From Antedon mediterranea (Eukaryota > Echinodermata > Crinoidea > Comatulida > Antedonidae): a stretch of DNA of 64,000 bases. Below, piece after piece: positions 1-12,111 of the stretch. The notes under the pieces are model-generated. The model searched no databases and was not told where the DNA came from. It worked only from the letters and a program-made list of their open reading frames with translations. Position numbers and translations under genes: made by a program. Each line of letters begins with the position of its first letter. Position 1 is the stretch's first letter. The DNA is taken from assembly GCF_964355755.1 (NCBI RefSeq), contig NC_092674.1:2051001-2115000 (forward strand), written 5' to 3'.

Positions 1-46
1 TATTTATAAGAATAAAATAATATTTTTAGTCGCGTGGAAGCGACTC

Positions 47-99
47 TATAGTTCACTATGTCGGTCGGTCGGTCTGTCGGTCCGGTATCACTATGCGTT
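47..99. repeat. Direct repeat, copy 1 (GGTCGGTCTGTC-rich)
   Basis: Begins TATAGTTCACTATG, continues with repeated CGGT and CTGT units and ends near GGTATCACTATGC. A second copy is at 624-692. The rest of 1-841 shows no convincing exon. Confidence 0.7.
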
Positions 100-623
100 T
101 TATCGCTTTCTGACCTTATCTTGATATCAGTTTAATCTAGCTAGGTCAATTTTTCACAGTATATTCCTTATGGCCAGGAATCGATGAGGTTATGTTTTCA
201 TGGTGCGCAATAAAAAATTACGCGGTCTACGCACGATTTAACGAAATCATGTTTGTAATCATATCTTCACAACCATGAATCACAATTAAATAAAATTTGG
301 TAATTTCCGGGCATAAATCATGATATGGCAATACAATTAAAAAATTTTCAAAATTTATTTTCGATGAAGTAAGAGTACGTTTCAAGCAATTTTAAGCGTT
401 TACAAAATTGCCATGAGTGCGCATATTTTTGCGCGCACACTGCGCGTTAAATGTTATTGCGCACTCTTTTTGCCCGATTTCTGTTTTCTTGACTTACTTT
501 TCAACTCGAAATTACGTTATACGAGCACGTCAAAAGTGACAGGCTACGCACGTGTAAATTTAAAAAATATAAATGTTTTTAAACATTTCAACATTTTTAA
601 ACATGTTTAGTAATTTCGGTCAG

Positions 624-692
624 TATAGTTCACTACGTCGGTCGGTCGGTCTGTCTGTCGGCCTGTCTGTCGGTCCGGTATCACTGTGCATT
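624..692. repeat. Direct repeat, copy 2 (GGTCGGTCTGTC-rich)
   Basis: Same order of motifs as 47-99, with an extra CTGTCTGTCGGC expansion in the middle. The two may be the same end of two copies of a dispersed element; no boundary was found. Confidence 0.65.
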
Positions 693-841
693 GTAGCACG
701 CGACTTAATGGCTGTTGGCCTTGTTTCAACAATAAAAGGCCATATAAAAAGATTAAAATAACAACAATACATCATTAAATCACATTGTCATATACAGTAA
801 AAAGGATTATTCATTTTAAAATAATGCCAAACAATACAAAC

Positions 842-2526
842 CTTAGATGAAGTCAATCTTTTGTTAGTTGTCCAGTTCTTCTTTTTTAATTCTGAGTTTT
901 CCTTCTTTAGATTCAAATTGTCTTCTTTTATCTTCGCTACATTCTTTAGATCACTGAAAAAAATATTTTAAAAAACAATTTCATAACAATATCATATTGA
1001 ACTTCCATAAACATGTCTCTTTAAATTTCATTTTAGAATAATTAAATGTACATAAAATAATGGTTTTGTGTGATTGTCGAAATTAAAAAAAATATAAAAT
1101 ATAAAAAAATACAATATAAAGGCTTTCAAACCTGTTGTATTTGTCCAGTTTAACGTTTACTTTTAATAATTCAGTTTCTTTTGTTGCTAGTAAGTCTTTT
1201 AACTGGACACATAATGCATCATTTGCACCTTGGTTGATTGAACGTTCTTCTGCGTTCTTGTTCAATTTTTGATTTTCAAGCTTCAGTTTTCCATTTTCCT
1301 AAAAGTTAAAAATATAATATTTCACAATTATTATTATAACAAAGGAAATTTATATGATTAAAAACATTATATTGGTATACTATCCTTTTTGGTAGGAAAA
1401 TTAACAAAACAACTTCCTAATTATTGAATAAGTATAAAAAACTTACAGATCGTACTGGAATAATTTCTTTTAATGTATTGGAGAGTTGTTCTTCTAGCAC
1501 TCTGCAGTCTCTGAAAGGAAAAAACATAGTAACAATTGTTAAATTCACATATATTTATACGACATTGCGGAAAAATGCATCAAGACAAAATTGTTGCATT
1601 ATAATTATCAACTTACTTGCGAGACGATGACACACGATTGGCTAATTCCTTCAGCTTGTTCTTCAAGACTGTATTTTGTAAACATACAGTTAAGAAATAA
1701 AAGGTATTAAAATGGCTATTGTTATCAATACTTGGATTAATATTCTGATCATTTTCATAAACATTTTTATCAACATTTCATCAACATTTTCATCAACATT
1801 TTCCTCAGCATTGCATCAACATTTTCATCAACACTTTTATCAACATTTTCATCAACATTGCATCAACATATTTATCCCCATCAACATACGTATTCTAAGC
1901 CTCAACATTTTCATCATCATAATCTTTATTTAAATCATCACTGTTTTTGTCTTATCTATATTTTTTATATTACTACAAAGGTTAATTTAATAAAATAAAA
2001 GGATATCTTGTGTCTTTGTTTGGTACTGTCTGATTAATTCACTGTTGAGAAAAAAGATCAGTAAAACATTAATGAACAATAATTAGAAATTATACCATAT
2101 AAAATTACAGTATAAATATGTTTTCTTCAATACTTACTCAACTAACATCATTTTCTCTTTTAGTGCTGTATATTTCAAGGTGTGTTCTGTCTTGCACTGT
2201 TCCAGTTCCTACAAAAAGATAATTTTTGATAAATAATTTGTAATAATGTATAATATAAAACAAAATAAAAGATAAAAGAGACAATGTGAGGCAAAATGTA
2301 TGCTTCAAAAAACTAAATCGTAAGATCAATCAATCAAATAAATTTATTACATCTAATAAGGAAAGTTATGTACAGAAAAGAGATATAAGCAAGGCTTTTA
2401 TTTTAAAGCAGAAGAAGATGGTAAACAAGGTTGTACCTGTTGAAGCTGGTCACATCCTTTGCAAGACAGAACACTTGGTTCCTGTTGGTTTAACATTCTA
2501 ATACATCTACTGTCAACTGTTGCCAT
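842..2526 (-). CDS. ICE1: ICE1-like coiled-coil protein, N-terminal part (partial)
   Basis: Seven coding exons join in one frame: 2437-2526, 2138-2208, 2007-2041, 1617-1677, 1447-1510, 1132-1298 and 842-953, giving the first 200 residues. The ATG at 2526 has an in-frame TGA directly before it. Residues 22-30 contain a CxxC motif followed by LQQ; residues 31-200 are almost entirely coiled coil rich in K, E, L and N. From memory, the N-terminus of human ICE1 has the same CxGCxxLQQ motif followed by a very similar helix ending in EYQ. ICE1 is a subunit of the little elongation complex, which acts in small nuclear RNA gene transcription. The ICE1 assignment rests on this recalled similarity. Exon 7 ends at AAG followed by GTTTGT, a plausible donor, so the gene probably continues beyond the left edge. 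The intron between exons 3 and 4 is U12-type. Confidence 0.7.
1678..2006 (-). other. U12-type AT-AC intron in the ICE1-like gene
   Basis: Read on the minus strand, the intron starts ATATCCTTTT right after CACAAG and ends GTTTAC. A branch-point sequence TTTCTTAAC lies 12 nt before the AC. These match the minor-spliceosome consensus for donor, branch site and AC acceptor. Splicing joins CAA-G to AA-AAT and keeps the coiled-coil frame. An AG nine bases further on (1669-1670) would also stay in frame, so an AT-AG variant dropping three residues is possible. No usable GT donor gives a sensible exon here. Confidence 0.85.
1750..1872. repeat. Short tandem repeat (CAACATTTTCAT-type)
   Basis: About ten imperfect 12-18 bp units built from CAACATTTTCAT and CAACATTGCAT. 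It lies inside the U12-type intron and produces spurious open frames. Confidence 0.8.
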
Positions 2527-3665
2527 TCACAAATGTTACTCCTTCTGCTATATTTCTTCAGACAATGAATGATTCTAAAATTGTTAAAAAGTGAAAATAA
2601 ATGTTACAATCTAGGCCGCCAGTAGACACCACACTGTCACAACAATCTTGTAAATCTAACATTTTTCATAAATTCATAAAGAATTCATTTTAGCCACCTA
2701 CACTAATACGCGATCTAAGTACGCCTAGGCCCAGATGGGTGGGTGCAAAACGAGAAAATACTAGTCATTAAAAAGCGATCTCTCCGCCTAACAAATCTAA
2801 ACACCAACCCATCAGGACAGCAGAGCAGACGGCCTAGCTCAGGCTGAGATAAATAATACGCTCAATAACCAAATCAGTCTGTGATGTCTTCAATCTATAA
2901 TAATTGACACATATTTGACTAGGTCCTTTGACTATAAACAGATATTTCAACAAACTAACAAACAATAATAAATGCAAAAAACAAACCAAAAAGTTCTTGA
3001 CAAAATCCACATGCTGTTCGTACGTGCACGATGTAATTTTTTCCCATACGTTATTTAATCGTGGTTTGCTACCCTCTGGTGGTGGTGGAGGAAAGTATGA
3101 AATATATTTTACTGGACGCGAGAGGCGCCCTAATATTTTTTCGTGGACGGAGTGTGAGAAAAATTGAAACAATAACTGACATTTTGATGGCTGGTAAAGG
3201 GTTTATTCACTTTTTATATAACATATAAGCCTAGCTAACATTAACCATTATTTATATTATTATGTTAAAATTTAAAATAGTAAAACTGGAGTTGTATTAC
3301 GACACACCTCCTTTTGATGACTCGACCATGTGAGACAGTGAGTGAGTGTCAAAAGTTGGCGAGCATCGATTGCCTGGAATTTAGGGAATTAATGCCGGCT
3401 AGCCTACAATTATTCACAATTTTTAACAAAATTGCTATGTTTTATAAAAAAAAATTTTCATCAGATTTTTGTCCAGTTGATTTAAAATAATAATTTTTAC
3501 CATATGTTTTTTTAAAATATATAGATAAAACTATTATTACTATAGTTTAGAAGTAGAGTAGGTACGTAGTCTAGTGTAGTTAGTAAAGTTTTAAAAATGC
3601 CTACTTTAATATTATTATTAGTAATACTAATATTAATAATTTTTTTAATAATTTTAATATTTCAG
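2527..3665. other. Divergent intergenic region between ICE1-like and eIF2A/PYM1-like genes
   Basis: The two genes point away from each other, so this stretch should hold both promoters and untranslated exons. A possible acceptor for a 5' untranslated exon of the ICE1-like gene is seen near 2576 on the minus strand (TTTTAG before AATCATTC). An open frame at 2834-3172 on the minus strand contains a proline run, but it has no ATG and no recognised domain. No N-terminal exon of the plus-strand gene was found. Confidence 0.4.
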
Positions 3666-5191
3666 ACAGTACCGGTCTTAGCAAAGCAGCCAAGAAGAAT
3701 CAGAAGAGACGAGGAACCGGAGAACAAAATGAAGTAGACTTGATTCAAAATCTTAGAGATCAGCTAACAGAGGCCAAGACTAACAAAGTCAGTTCATCAG
3801 CATCATTGTGCCATGTTTATCGCAAATAGCATGCGCAATGCATGGTGGGAAGGATATTAAAGCAGCGTCATGACGCATATACATGATTTGTTGTTTGTAC
3901 GTGTACGTATTCCCATCATGCATTGTGCAATGATGTTCCTCGCGAAATCAAGCTATTTGCAATTTGCTTAAACATGCATTTTACCCTTGGGCCTTTATAT
4001 ATGCTTAACAATCTTGGATCTCCCACAGAAGGATTTACAGTCAGCATAAAACAAAAGGCCAGGGATACAAAAAAAAGACATAAAGGACTTGTTCTCTGGG
4101 GGAGGACCTCACACCCCTGCTCACATAAACCTCCTTTCCCATCTTCCTGGATCCACTTTTTACCATGCTTTTCATTTAGCTTTCATTTCAGATATTTCTT
4201 TAAGTTAATATTGTGATTCAAAAATATATAACTATTGTACTTTCTACAGGATCATGCTCTGGCTAATGAATTGAGGCAGAAGCTGTGGATAGCTCAGGAT
4301 TTAAATGCAGGACTGAAGTAAGTCTATTGAAACCCACATCATAGTACAGTCAACTCTCTCAATACCAGACATCATGAAAGTTGAGTTGGCCTAATATTTC
4401 TGGTTTTCGAGAAATGTTGGTATTCTAAATGTGTTTTTAATGATAAAATATAATTTGGGAACTTTTTGACATCCAAAAATGTCTGGGTTTATTAGGAGAA
4501 TTTGCAATTTTCAAAGAGTTCATCATTTGGAGACTTTTGTGTTAATTTGATTTTTATTTTATTAGTGTGTAGCTAATAATAATTCATATTATTGACCAAA
4601 AAAGTATTAACCAAAACTATGTCTTAGACCTGCCATTGACAAGGACGACGACAAGGCTCGGAAATTACTGAACACGGTAACGAATGAAGGACTAGGAACT
4701 CAGAAGGATACTGTACAAGTTGTAGCGCCCTCTGTAACTTCTACTGCCGACCAAGATGAAAAAAAGATGAGAAACCTTCAGAAAAAACTCAAAAAGATTG
4801 AAGAATTGAAAGTAAAAAAAGAAGCTGGAGAGAAACTAGAAAGTAATCAGGTAAGTTTAGCAGCAGAAAAACTTTTTTTTATTTAATTTTATTTATTTGA
4901 TGGAGATCAACATTTTAATGATGGATCCAAATTAGTTTGACAAAAAAAGTGTAATGTGCCCAAATATGGTAGTGATATGACATTATTATGTCCATATATG
5001 GGCAGATCGCATTGTTTTGTCACATAAAGTTAATACAGTAGTGTAGACAGAGCTTTATTTTATATTTTATCTATTCGCTTATTCAGTTGTTTGTTTTTTG
5101 TTTTTAGTTGAAGAAGATTGAAACAGAATCAGATGTGTTAGAAGAAATTGAACATTTAAAGAAACTTATGAATGTTACAGTGAAAAGGTAA
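3666..5191 (+). CDS. eIF2A/PYM1-type C-terminal helix protein (5' exons not found)
   Basis: Exons 3666-3787, 4250-4317, 4628-4850 and 5108-5191 keep one frame with consensus splice sites and end at TAA 5189-5191, giving 148 complete codons plus a split first one. The first exon contains a basic GLSKAAKKNQKRR patch. The third and fourth encode KKMRNLQKKLKKIEEL followed by a GEKLESNQLKKIE helix. This basic coiled segment is the known C-terminal end of both eIF2A (initiation factor 2A) and PYM1 (partner of Y14 and Mago). The E-KLE-NQL-KI spacing is closer to eIF2A. An eIF2A beta-propeller would need many exons, and neither it nor the PYM1 N-terminal motif is visible upstream before the divergent ICE1-like gene. 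It may be a diverged PYM1, a gene fragment, or have a distant first exon. A polyadenylation signal AATAAA lies at 5521-5526. Confidence 0.55.
3815..3972. mobile_element. Small foldback element in intron
   Basis: Inverted arms containing CGCAAATAGC...GCGCAATGCATG...GGGAA on the left pair with TTCCC...CATGCATTGTGC...GCTATTTGC on the right, around a centre near 3890. It lies just downstream of the 3787 donor. No open frame of note. Confidence 0.6.
4346..4525. mobile_element. MITE-like element, ACAGTCAACTCTC family, copy 1
   Basis: Starts ACAGTCAACTCTCTCAATAC and shares internal text (TTTTCGAGAAA, ATGTGTTTTTAATG) with 7271-7452. The right end is degraded. Confidence 0.55.
4933..5055. mobile_element. 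CTCTGTCTACAC-family MITE, left end truncated
   Basis: Starts inside the family at TAGTTTGACAAAAAAAGTG and ends GTGTAGACAGAGCTT. It sits in the last intron of the eIF2A/PYM1-like gene, about 50 bp before the acceptor. Confidence 0.8.
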
Positions 5192-6744
5192 CATTGGCAG
5201 TTACCATGGTAATGGTAATTAACAAAACAAAAACAAAATTACGCTTTGACTTATGGCAATATGGAATTAACCATGTGAAAAAGGAATTGACAATTATACC
5301 ATAACAACAGCTCAAGACTTTTAATATCTCAAGCTGGAATAATTTGCCAGTTGGAGCTTTTGGCACGTTTTCACTGGAGCAGTCTGTAATAATTAATATT
5401 GTAATTAAAATGGACAATAATTAAACAGTAATGTAAAATGAATACAATTAAATATTATTAATATCTAATTTCAATGTAATTCATATATTTTGTCAGTAAT
5501 TTTGTCGTAATAATTTATTTAATAAATGACTTGTTCACATTTTATTTGATTTCAACTACAGGTAGTATGTTGGTATTTAAAATAAAATAATTTTAGACAA
5601 GTTTTGTTTTTTATTTTATTTTACTCTTCCACACCATAAACCTCATCATTTTAGAATTACATTTGTTTCACTTTCTCTCACCTTACCATAAATCTATAAA
5701 TTGTAAATCTTATTTGCTTAAAATAAACACAGTTTTATTTAACTGGGCCATTACCATAAATTTGTGTCAGTTCAATATGTGGGTGGTTTCTTGACTAAAT
5801 TAATTGTTCAAATCTTTGCCCTGTCAAAGCTTTTCAAATACTAACAACGCAAGTCACTAAAGCTATATTAGTATACTGTAAGTTTGTACTTGGTTTTATA
5901 AGAATCCCCCATGCATATTTGTATTACTGTATCTACCATTTCTGTCCAGTTTAAGTACCTTAACAGATTAATATTGTTAAAAACACATCGTAGACAATTC
6001 TAGTCTAGTTGTATTCAAATTCTGTCCTATTAAAAAGCAAATATCGTTTTTATATATAAAAATATATCAATTTATTATACCGTTCAATTCATTAACAATG
6101 TTTCTTAATACTTATATAATTAATACAGAAAACAGTAACAGTAAAATGCTAAAAAGACGTCAAGTATACACGGAATACAGTAGGAGCCCTATTAAGGGAA
6201 CACCTTCAGGACCCAAAATAAATGTCCTATTAAGAGATTACTATAGTGTTAGAACATACTGTACATGTCATGGGAAAGTAATACTGTATAATCCCTTATA
6301 AAACCAATTATACCATATCAACACATTAAACTTAATGTATACAATACTATTATAATTACTATGTTTATATATACAGTAGTACTGTATCAACACATACACT
6401 TTATACAATTAAAATCTATATATAATTTAAACTACAGCAAAATCCATATTAACAGGATGACTTTGAGACCCAAGAAAGCCCTTAATTTTTTTTACAGGAA
6501 AGTTCCCCCTTAATAAGCGTGTCTCAATAAAAGATTCTAATATAAACCCGTTTAAAGTATGAAAAACATGTTTAAAAGCACCTTTTTATATAAAACCACT
6601 AGAACTATTACCAATATATTTTTACAATTTTAAGATAATAAAATAATAAGACGGAGTTTCCAATTTGATCGATTGTCAATACATTCACATATTTTAGTCC
6701 AAACTTTATAAAGTATTAATGAAAACAACTTGGTAACCGGTGAC
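5192..6744. other. Intergenic stretch, convergent 3' ends
   Basis: AT-rich DNA between the plus-strand eIF2A/PYM1-like gene and the minus-strand SLC35A5 gene. Open frames here are short, lack splice context and have no recognisable motif. It should contain the 3' untranslated regions of both genes. Confidence 0.5.
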
Positions 6745-9700
6745 TTAATCATCATCGTTGTCGTAACCACTCCCTGCTGAGTTATGCCGTAGAAGAAGTT
6801 CCATTTGATCCGAGACAATCTGAAAAGGAAGGTAAGCAGGTTAGAAAAAGAATAGAATAGACTGAATTGGGAATTGATGGGAGAGAAACAAGGGTGCTGG
6901 CTTGGCAATTAAAGGCGGTAGGAACAGGGATGCTGGATTGACAATTGATGGGAGAGAAACAAGGGTGCTGGCTTGGCAATTAAAGGCGGTAGGAACAGGG
7001 ATGCTGGATTGACAATTGATGGGAGAAACAAGGGTGCTGGCTTGGCAATTAAAGGCGGTAGGAACAGGGATGCTGGATTGACAATTGAATTGGCGTGGCT
7101 TATGATGGGGTTGTTGGCTTGAGAAATTTGAACAGGTATTGCGCAATTAACAAATTTACAGTTTACAATGCTACCGAGTGCATTAGCGTTAGTTTGGCCT
7201 GTCATTGGTCAAACTACTTATGTTACAAGTGAAAACAAAACTTCTAGCTTTTCTATTTCTAAAAACTAATACAGTCAACTTTCCCAATACCTTTGGGCTG
7301 GACTAATATGTCTGGTTTTCCAGAAAGTCTCATATTCGGAATGTGTTTTTAATGGTAAAAAGGAACTTGGGACCCTTTGGATCTCACGAAAAGACTGGTT
7401 TTGGGTGACTTCCAGGTTTCAGAGAGTCCGGCATTGGGAGAGTCGATTGTAGTGACAATGTCTCACCCCATTTTGCGTAGTTTCTTTACCGGCATACTCT
7501 TCATAAACAGTATCGTTTTCATGCTCATCTAATTTAGATAAGTGTACACCGTCACTGTCTTTACTCACGTTATAAATATAAATACAAATAAGTACAATCG
7601 GTGCTTGCAAGTAGAAATTCAGCGTGGGGTTGTAACCAAAATGAAATATCGAAAACGTTATCACCACAACTGTCATAACCTGAGTGCTTAGTATATGAAA
7701 CATATTGTCTTTAAATTTTAAAATTATTGACACAGTTAATCCAATAAACGCAATGTCAAAAATCAGAATCGACGAGAAGACGTTGTATCCGTCGAAGAAG
7801 CCACATTTCCAGACACGCTGTCTGTAATCGCTATGAGTTAGTAACGTAACAACGTTAAAGAACACGCCAAACATGTATAGTTTCGTATTCTGAAAAAATA
7901 TACTTTCTTGCAGTCCGCCATCTTGTTTGAATATTTTCTCGTTGTAGATGTTTGCGAACGAAGCAATAAAACAACTTACGATGATCAAAACGTGCCCTGT
8001 ATTAAATATTTTTATTTCCTTTTCGTTGGAATCCTTATGCTCAGTTGTTGAGATGTGTTTTGTTGGTAATAATTCATTTTTAATGTTTTTTTCATAACTG
8101 CATATAACTTTGTCAGATTTTGATGATGTATTCTTTTGTAAATAATTGACATCTTGTTGATGATGTATGCTTTCAGAACTATGACTGCTTTCATTTGACA
8201 AGGAAACAATTGCTAAAAATAAAATAATAATTGACGCCCACTGGACCTTGGTAAACTTCACTCTAAAATAAAAACATTAAAACTATTAAACAAATAGCAA
8301 AGAAAATGTATTCATAATTTCAAACTCTATTATAGCCAATACAATAGAAATCTTCTTTGGGCACCCTATTTACAGGACACCCATTTAGTTTGGAAACTTT
8401 GTTGGGTCTCAAAAGGGTGTCCCATCTCTACCGTATTTTACAAATATTCAGAAAAATATAAAAAATGATGTACTTACTTTAAAATAAATCGAAATAAAAT
8501 TGATGTTGAAATGATAACAAAGTTATTCAATAAAACTGCCACTGCCTGAGATGAATAAAATAAAAACATTTTATACAAAAAGAATATACATAAGAATGAT
8601 ATTGGGTTGATTTAATGATTTGTGTTTTTTTTTTCCATTTACTTTATTTTTGTCTCCATAAAAATACAATACAAAAAAAACACGAGTCCAGGCCGCCTCT
8701 AAAGTTCACAAATTGTAAAAGATAAGACATCAAATTAAGTTCAGCACTTCATTTTGCTACTTATAGACCCTGCCCCCCCCCCCCCCTCCCCCCATTTTCC
8801 AAAATCCTGTATCCACTATTGCATATAATTTCCGAGACAAATTGATGGAGTGTGAAATATCAAAGTAATAGATACACCTCATACAGTAACAGACAGTAAA
8901 TACACCTCATAATAGACAATACATTTCATACAGTAAATAGACAGATGCACCCCATGCAGTAACAGAAAGATATGCTAGTATTTTCTAATTGTAATCTTTG
9001 ATTGTTTTTACTTACCGGCTCCAAGTATGTTAGAGTATAGAATCCAATCAGATTGTCCAAAAAATACAGCAATCCTGGAATACTCCATTTTAGAAAATGT
9101 GCCGTACTGTGCGATGGCTTGCTGAATATTTCAGAAATCTGGCGTCCCTCTTTAAAATAAATATTCAGTCAATTTCTTATCTTTCTTCAAATACTATAGT
9201 ATTTACTATTTATTTATTTATTTTATTTATTAATACCATAAACCAGTGAATTGAAACACTAGCCACATTCACAAAAGATGTTATTATTTGTATTGTGATA
9301 TTGAATATCACGTTAGCAGACCAGGTAAAGGCTTAACAACAATGACCTTGAGTTGTAATTAGTGTATAGCAATTAAAAGCCAATTCTTTTGTTCATCAAT
9401 TTATTAAACATAACAACATCTGTTATCTGTTCTGAATTTAATTAGTGGACAGACTAGTATAGACAGAAATGTGACAATTAATAAAAATGTATTACAGTAT
9501 TAGGAAATACCTATTCAGGGAAATGCCTAGTAAGGGGATGCTTTCCCCTGACATGAATGAGGGAAAATATATTAAGCTCTGTCTACACTATCAAACTAGT
9601 TTGACAAAAAAAGTGTGATGTACCCAAATGTGGTAGTGATATCTTTATGTCCGTATATGGACACATCACATTTTTATTGTCGCATAATGTTTGATAGTGT

Positions 9701-10425
9701 AGACAGAGCTTTAAACACCACAGCCAACCCTTCAGGGTTCATCATTTTCATCATAAAGCACCATACTATTCTATATTCATGTTATGTTTATGACAAGCCA
9801 CATTGACAAACTACTCCATAGAGTTGATTACAGTCATCCTATGTTTTAGTTAAACATGCTTTATACATACCTTTGTAAAGCAAATGTATTGAAAGTAAAA
9901 AGCAAACTGCAAATTTAATGGTCTCTGCACATATATTCACTGTTACTGGTAAGTAATCATACTTATGTTCTGTTGGAGAGAAAAACTAATGAAAATATGT
10001 TGTATTACAAATAAAATGCTGTACAAAGTACAGGAGATAATGTGAAGATCATGTATACCATATTATATAATTTATAAATGAACCATAATGTTCGCCATAT
10101 AAGTAAAATAACAACTCAATGAATTAAATTCATTGAGGGCCCTATACAGGAGCGGATCCAAGGGGCCCCGTCCTCCACACTAAATTAAAGATAAAATATC
10201 AAATTAAGCTCAGCCATTCATTTCACCATTTTCAGGGCATGGGCCCGCTACTTACATGTAGGTTAAGTATATTTAGGGGTTAGAAGGTTGCAAGATGTTA
10301 TAGATTGTCAATACTGTACCTGTATTTGAAGACAATCTTGTGAGTGGTAGACGAGCTGATCCAAGACTAATAATAAGGGCAGCTAAGCCTACTGATATAA
10401 AACGGTCTTTTTGAGACTGAATCAT
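6745..10425 (-). CDS. SLC35A5: SLC35A5, nucleotide-sugar transporter family protein
   Basis: Six coding exons: 10320-10425, 9871-9969, 9016-9149, 8478-8545, 7467-8262 and 6745-6819. All have GT-AG sites and matching phases and total 426 codons, giving 425 residues, essentially the length of vertebrate SLC35A5. Diagnostic stretches are KYDYLPVTVN (exon 2), LKWSIPGLLYFLDNL (exon 3), VQWASIIILFLAI and GHVLIIVSCFIASFANIYNE (exon 5), and KFKDNMFHILSTQV. The protein has about ten membrane segments. The family carries nucleotide sugars across Golgi membranes, but the substrate of SLC35A5 is poorly defined. The last exon adds a short hydrophilic tail ending in GSGYDNDDD, comparable to the acidic tail of the vertebrate protein. 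The start is the second ATG of exon 1, because the first (10440) meets a stop after three more codons. Confidence 0.95.
6865..7092. repeat. Minisatellite, about 70-bp unit, 3 copies
   Basis: Unit contains ATTGATGGGAGAGAAACAAG, GGTGCTGGCTTGGCAATTAA and GGCGGTAGGAACAGGGATGC. It lies in the last intron of SLC35A5 and reads through as open frames on the minus strand. Confidence 0.9.
7271..7452. mobile_element. MITE-like element, ACAGTCAACTCTC family, copy 2
   Basis: Ends ACAGTCAACTTTCCCAATAC and GTATTGGG-like GCATTGGGAGAGTCGATTGT form imperfect terminal inverted repeats. Its right end is only 14 bp from the end of SLC35A5 exon 5 (7467), so the donor of that exon lies between the coding sequence and the element. 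Confidence 0.7.
8680..8800. other. Poly-C tract in degraded repeat
   Basis: A run of C broken by one T at 8770-8793 follows GACCCTG, with GAGTCCAGGCCGCC to its left. Related text (AAATTAAG-TCAGC-CTTCATTT) recurs at 10147-10245, so this is probably a decayed hAT-type MITE. Confidence 0.45.
9574..9712. mobile_element. CTCTGTCTACAC-family MITE, near full length
   Basis: Both ends are intact: AAGCTCTGTCTACACTATC at left and GATAGTGTAGACAGAGCTT at right. Located in the SLC35A5 intron between exons 3 and 2. Confidence 0.9.
10147..10245. mobile_element. Degraded hAT-type MITE
   Basis: Starts CAGGAGCGGATCCA, close to the CAGGGGCGGATCCAG ends common to hAT MITEs. The right end is unclear. Confidence 0.4.
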
Positions 10426-10574
10426 TATTGCGCTACCATGAGAATCACTTACTAAATATGAAGAAAAAAAATGTTAAAACAAAAAGTGCACAAGCCGGAA
10501 CCTCCATGGTCCACTGAATCTTTTGATTCACTGATGTCGATGATATAGGCCTACCCCATACCCACTACGGATGC

Positions 10575-10765
10575 TAGTCAAGTCGCCCCATCGCAAAGTC
10601 GCCCCATACAAAGTCGCCCCTTACACAGTCGCCCCATCGCAAAGTCGCCCCGACACAGTCGCCCCATCACAAAGTTGCCCCATCGCAAAGTCGCCCCAAC
10701 GCAAAGTCGCCCCATCGCAAAGTCGCCCCATCACAAAGTCGCCCTATCGCAAAGTCGCCCCAAAA
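10575..10765. repeat. 16-bp tandem repeat, left subterminal array
   Basis: Units of CGCCCCATCGCAAAGT with small variants (CGCCCCTTACACAGT, CGCCCCGACACAGT). Confidence 0.95.
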
Positions 10766-12111
10766 CGTTAAAAAATAGTTTACAAGTGCGTAAAATGTCG
10801 CAATGATACACAAAATAACATGGAACGTGTAGGCATAAAAAGGGGAAGCCCCGCCATGTAGTCGATCTCAGGTCACACGATCGGCACGCACCACCATCCA
10901 GAGAGGAAGCCCCCGACTAATCACTCCGCGGTCGCACTAACGTGCTAGCTTACCAGAGGGAAACCCCCGTAATTACTCCGCCGTTGTCGCACTACAACGC
11001 ACCATAGATGGGGAAACCCCGCCGGAGTTTTACGATGATATCAGTCGCGTTCGAAATCGGTCGCGTTTAAATTTGGTCGCGATAAAATGATGTTATACGA
11101 TCTAGATTATATACATAGTATTACGTAATGAACATTGATTGTAAGCCTGGAAAGGCAATCCCATCATTATATCCATTATAAAATTGCATCATATCACCAC
11201 TATGTCGTAAATGATGACGTGCGTGTGTGTATTCGTCGTACGTCCGTGTACGTATTATTCCGTGCCTCTTCACGGTCTTGTTTAATTTAAAATTAAATAA
11301 ATACCCGATATGAGGATATTTATTAGGCATGATAATTAGAATGTTCTAGGCCTAACCAAAAGGGTTGAAAAGAATTTCTTCAGTAAAATGATCATTGTGC
11401 TGTTGAATAAAAGGCGACTCGCCATCTGAAACATTCTCTGAAACCAATCGGAACTGCGCCGTCTTTCTGCTGACCATCGGGGATTCCCCTTTTTAAAAAA
11501 CACGCACACGATACTGTACGATGGTTTTTCCATGGTCAAAATGTAGCGTTTTAATTTTACTAAAATACCTGCATGTAAAACAATCATATCGGCGATGAAA
11601 TCCTTTTTTTTAAATTTCTTTATTTTGAAAAGTCATTATAAAATTAAGACACATAACTTGTCAATAAATGCAAAATGATCAATAAGTAGCCTATAACACT
11701 CATTGTCTTACAACACTGTTATTGTTTTAACTACTGTAAATCTATAGGAAGGCCTAGGCTACTACACATTTATACATTTATTATATTATCCTAAAAAATT
11801 AGCTGGTATCCACGCGTAGGTTGAAGAAAGATTCGTAATTGTGGCTCTGGTAACTAATTTAAAAATCATATTAAATTAACATTTTCGAAACTATAAATCA
11901 GGGATAGGCCTAATCTTTTTAGAACTTTCAAACAAGGGACTATTTTTTTAATGATTTTTAATAAAAAGCACATCACTCCATTAAAACCTGTAAAATAAAA
12001 ATTAAAACACAAATTATGTATATAATAGGATAAACATTATACTGTATACGACATTTAGCGCGAGCAAAGTAACAACGCAATCGATATCAAACGCAACCAA
12101 TATGATTAAAA

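Noticed and set aside
2834-3172. 112-codon minus-strand open frame with a proline run
   Set aside because: It has no ATG, no recognised domain and a counterpart open frame on the other strand. It could be a coding exon of an unknown gene, but the sequence alone does not support it.
6841-7205. Proline/leucine-rich open frames
   Set aside because: Translation of the 70-bp minisatellite in the last SLC35A5 intron.
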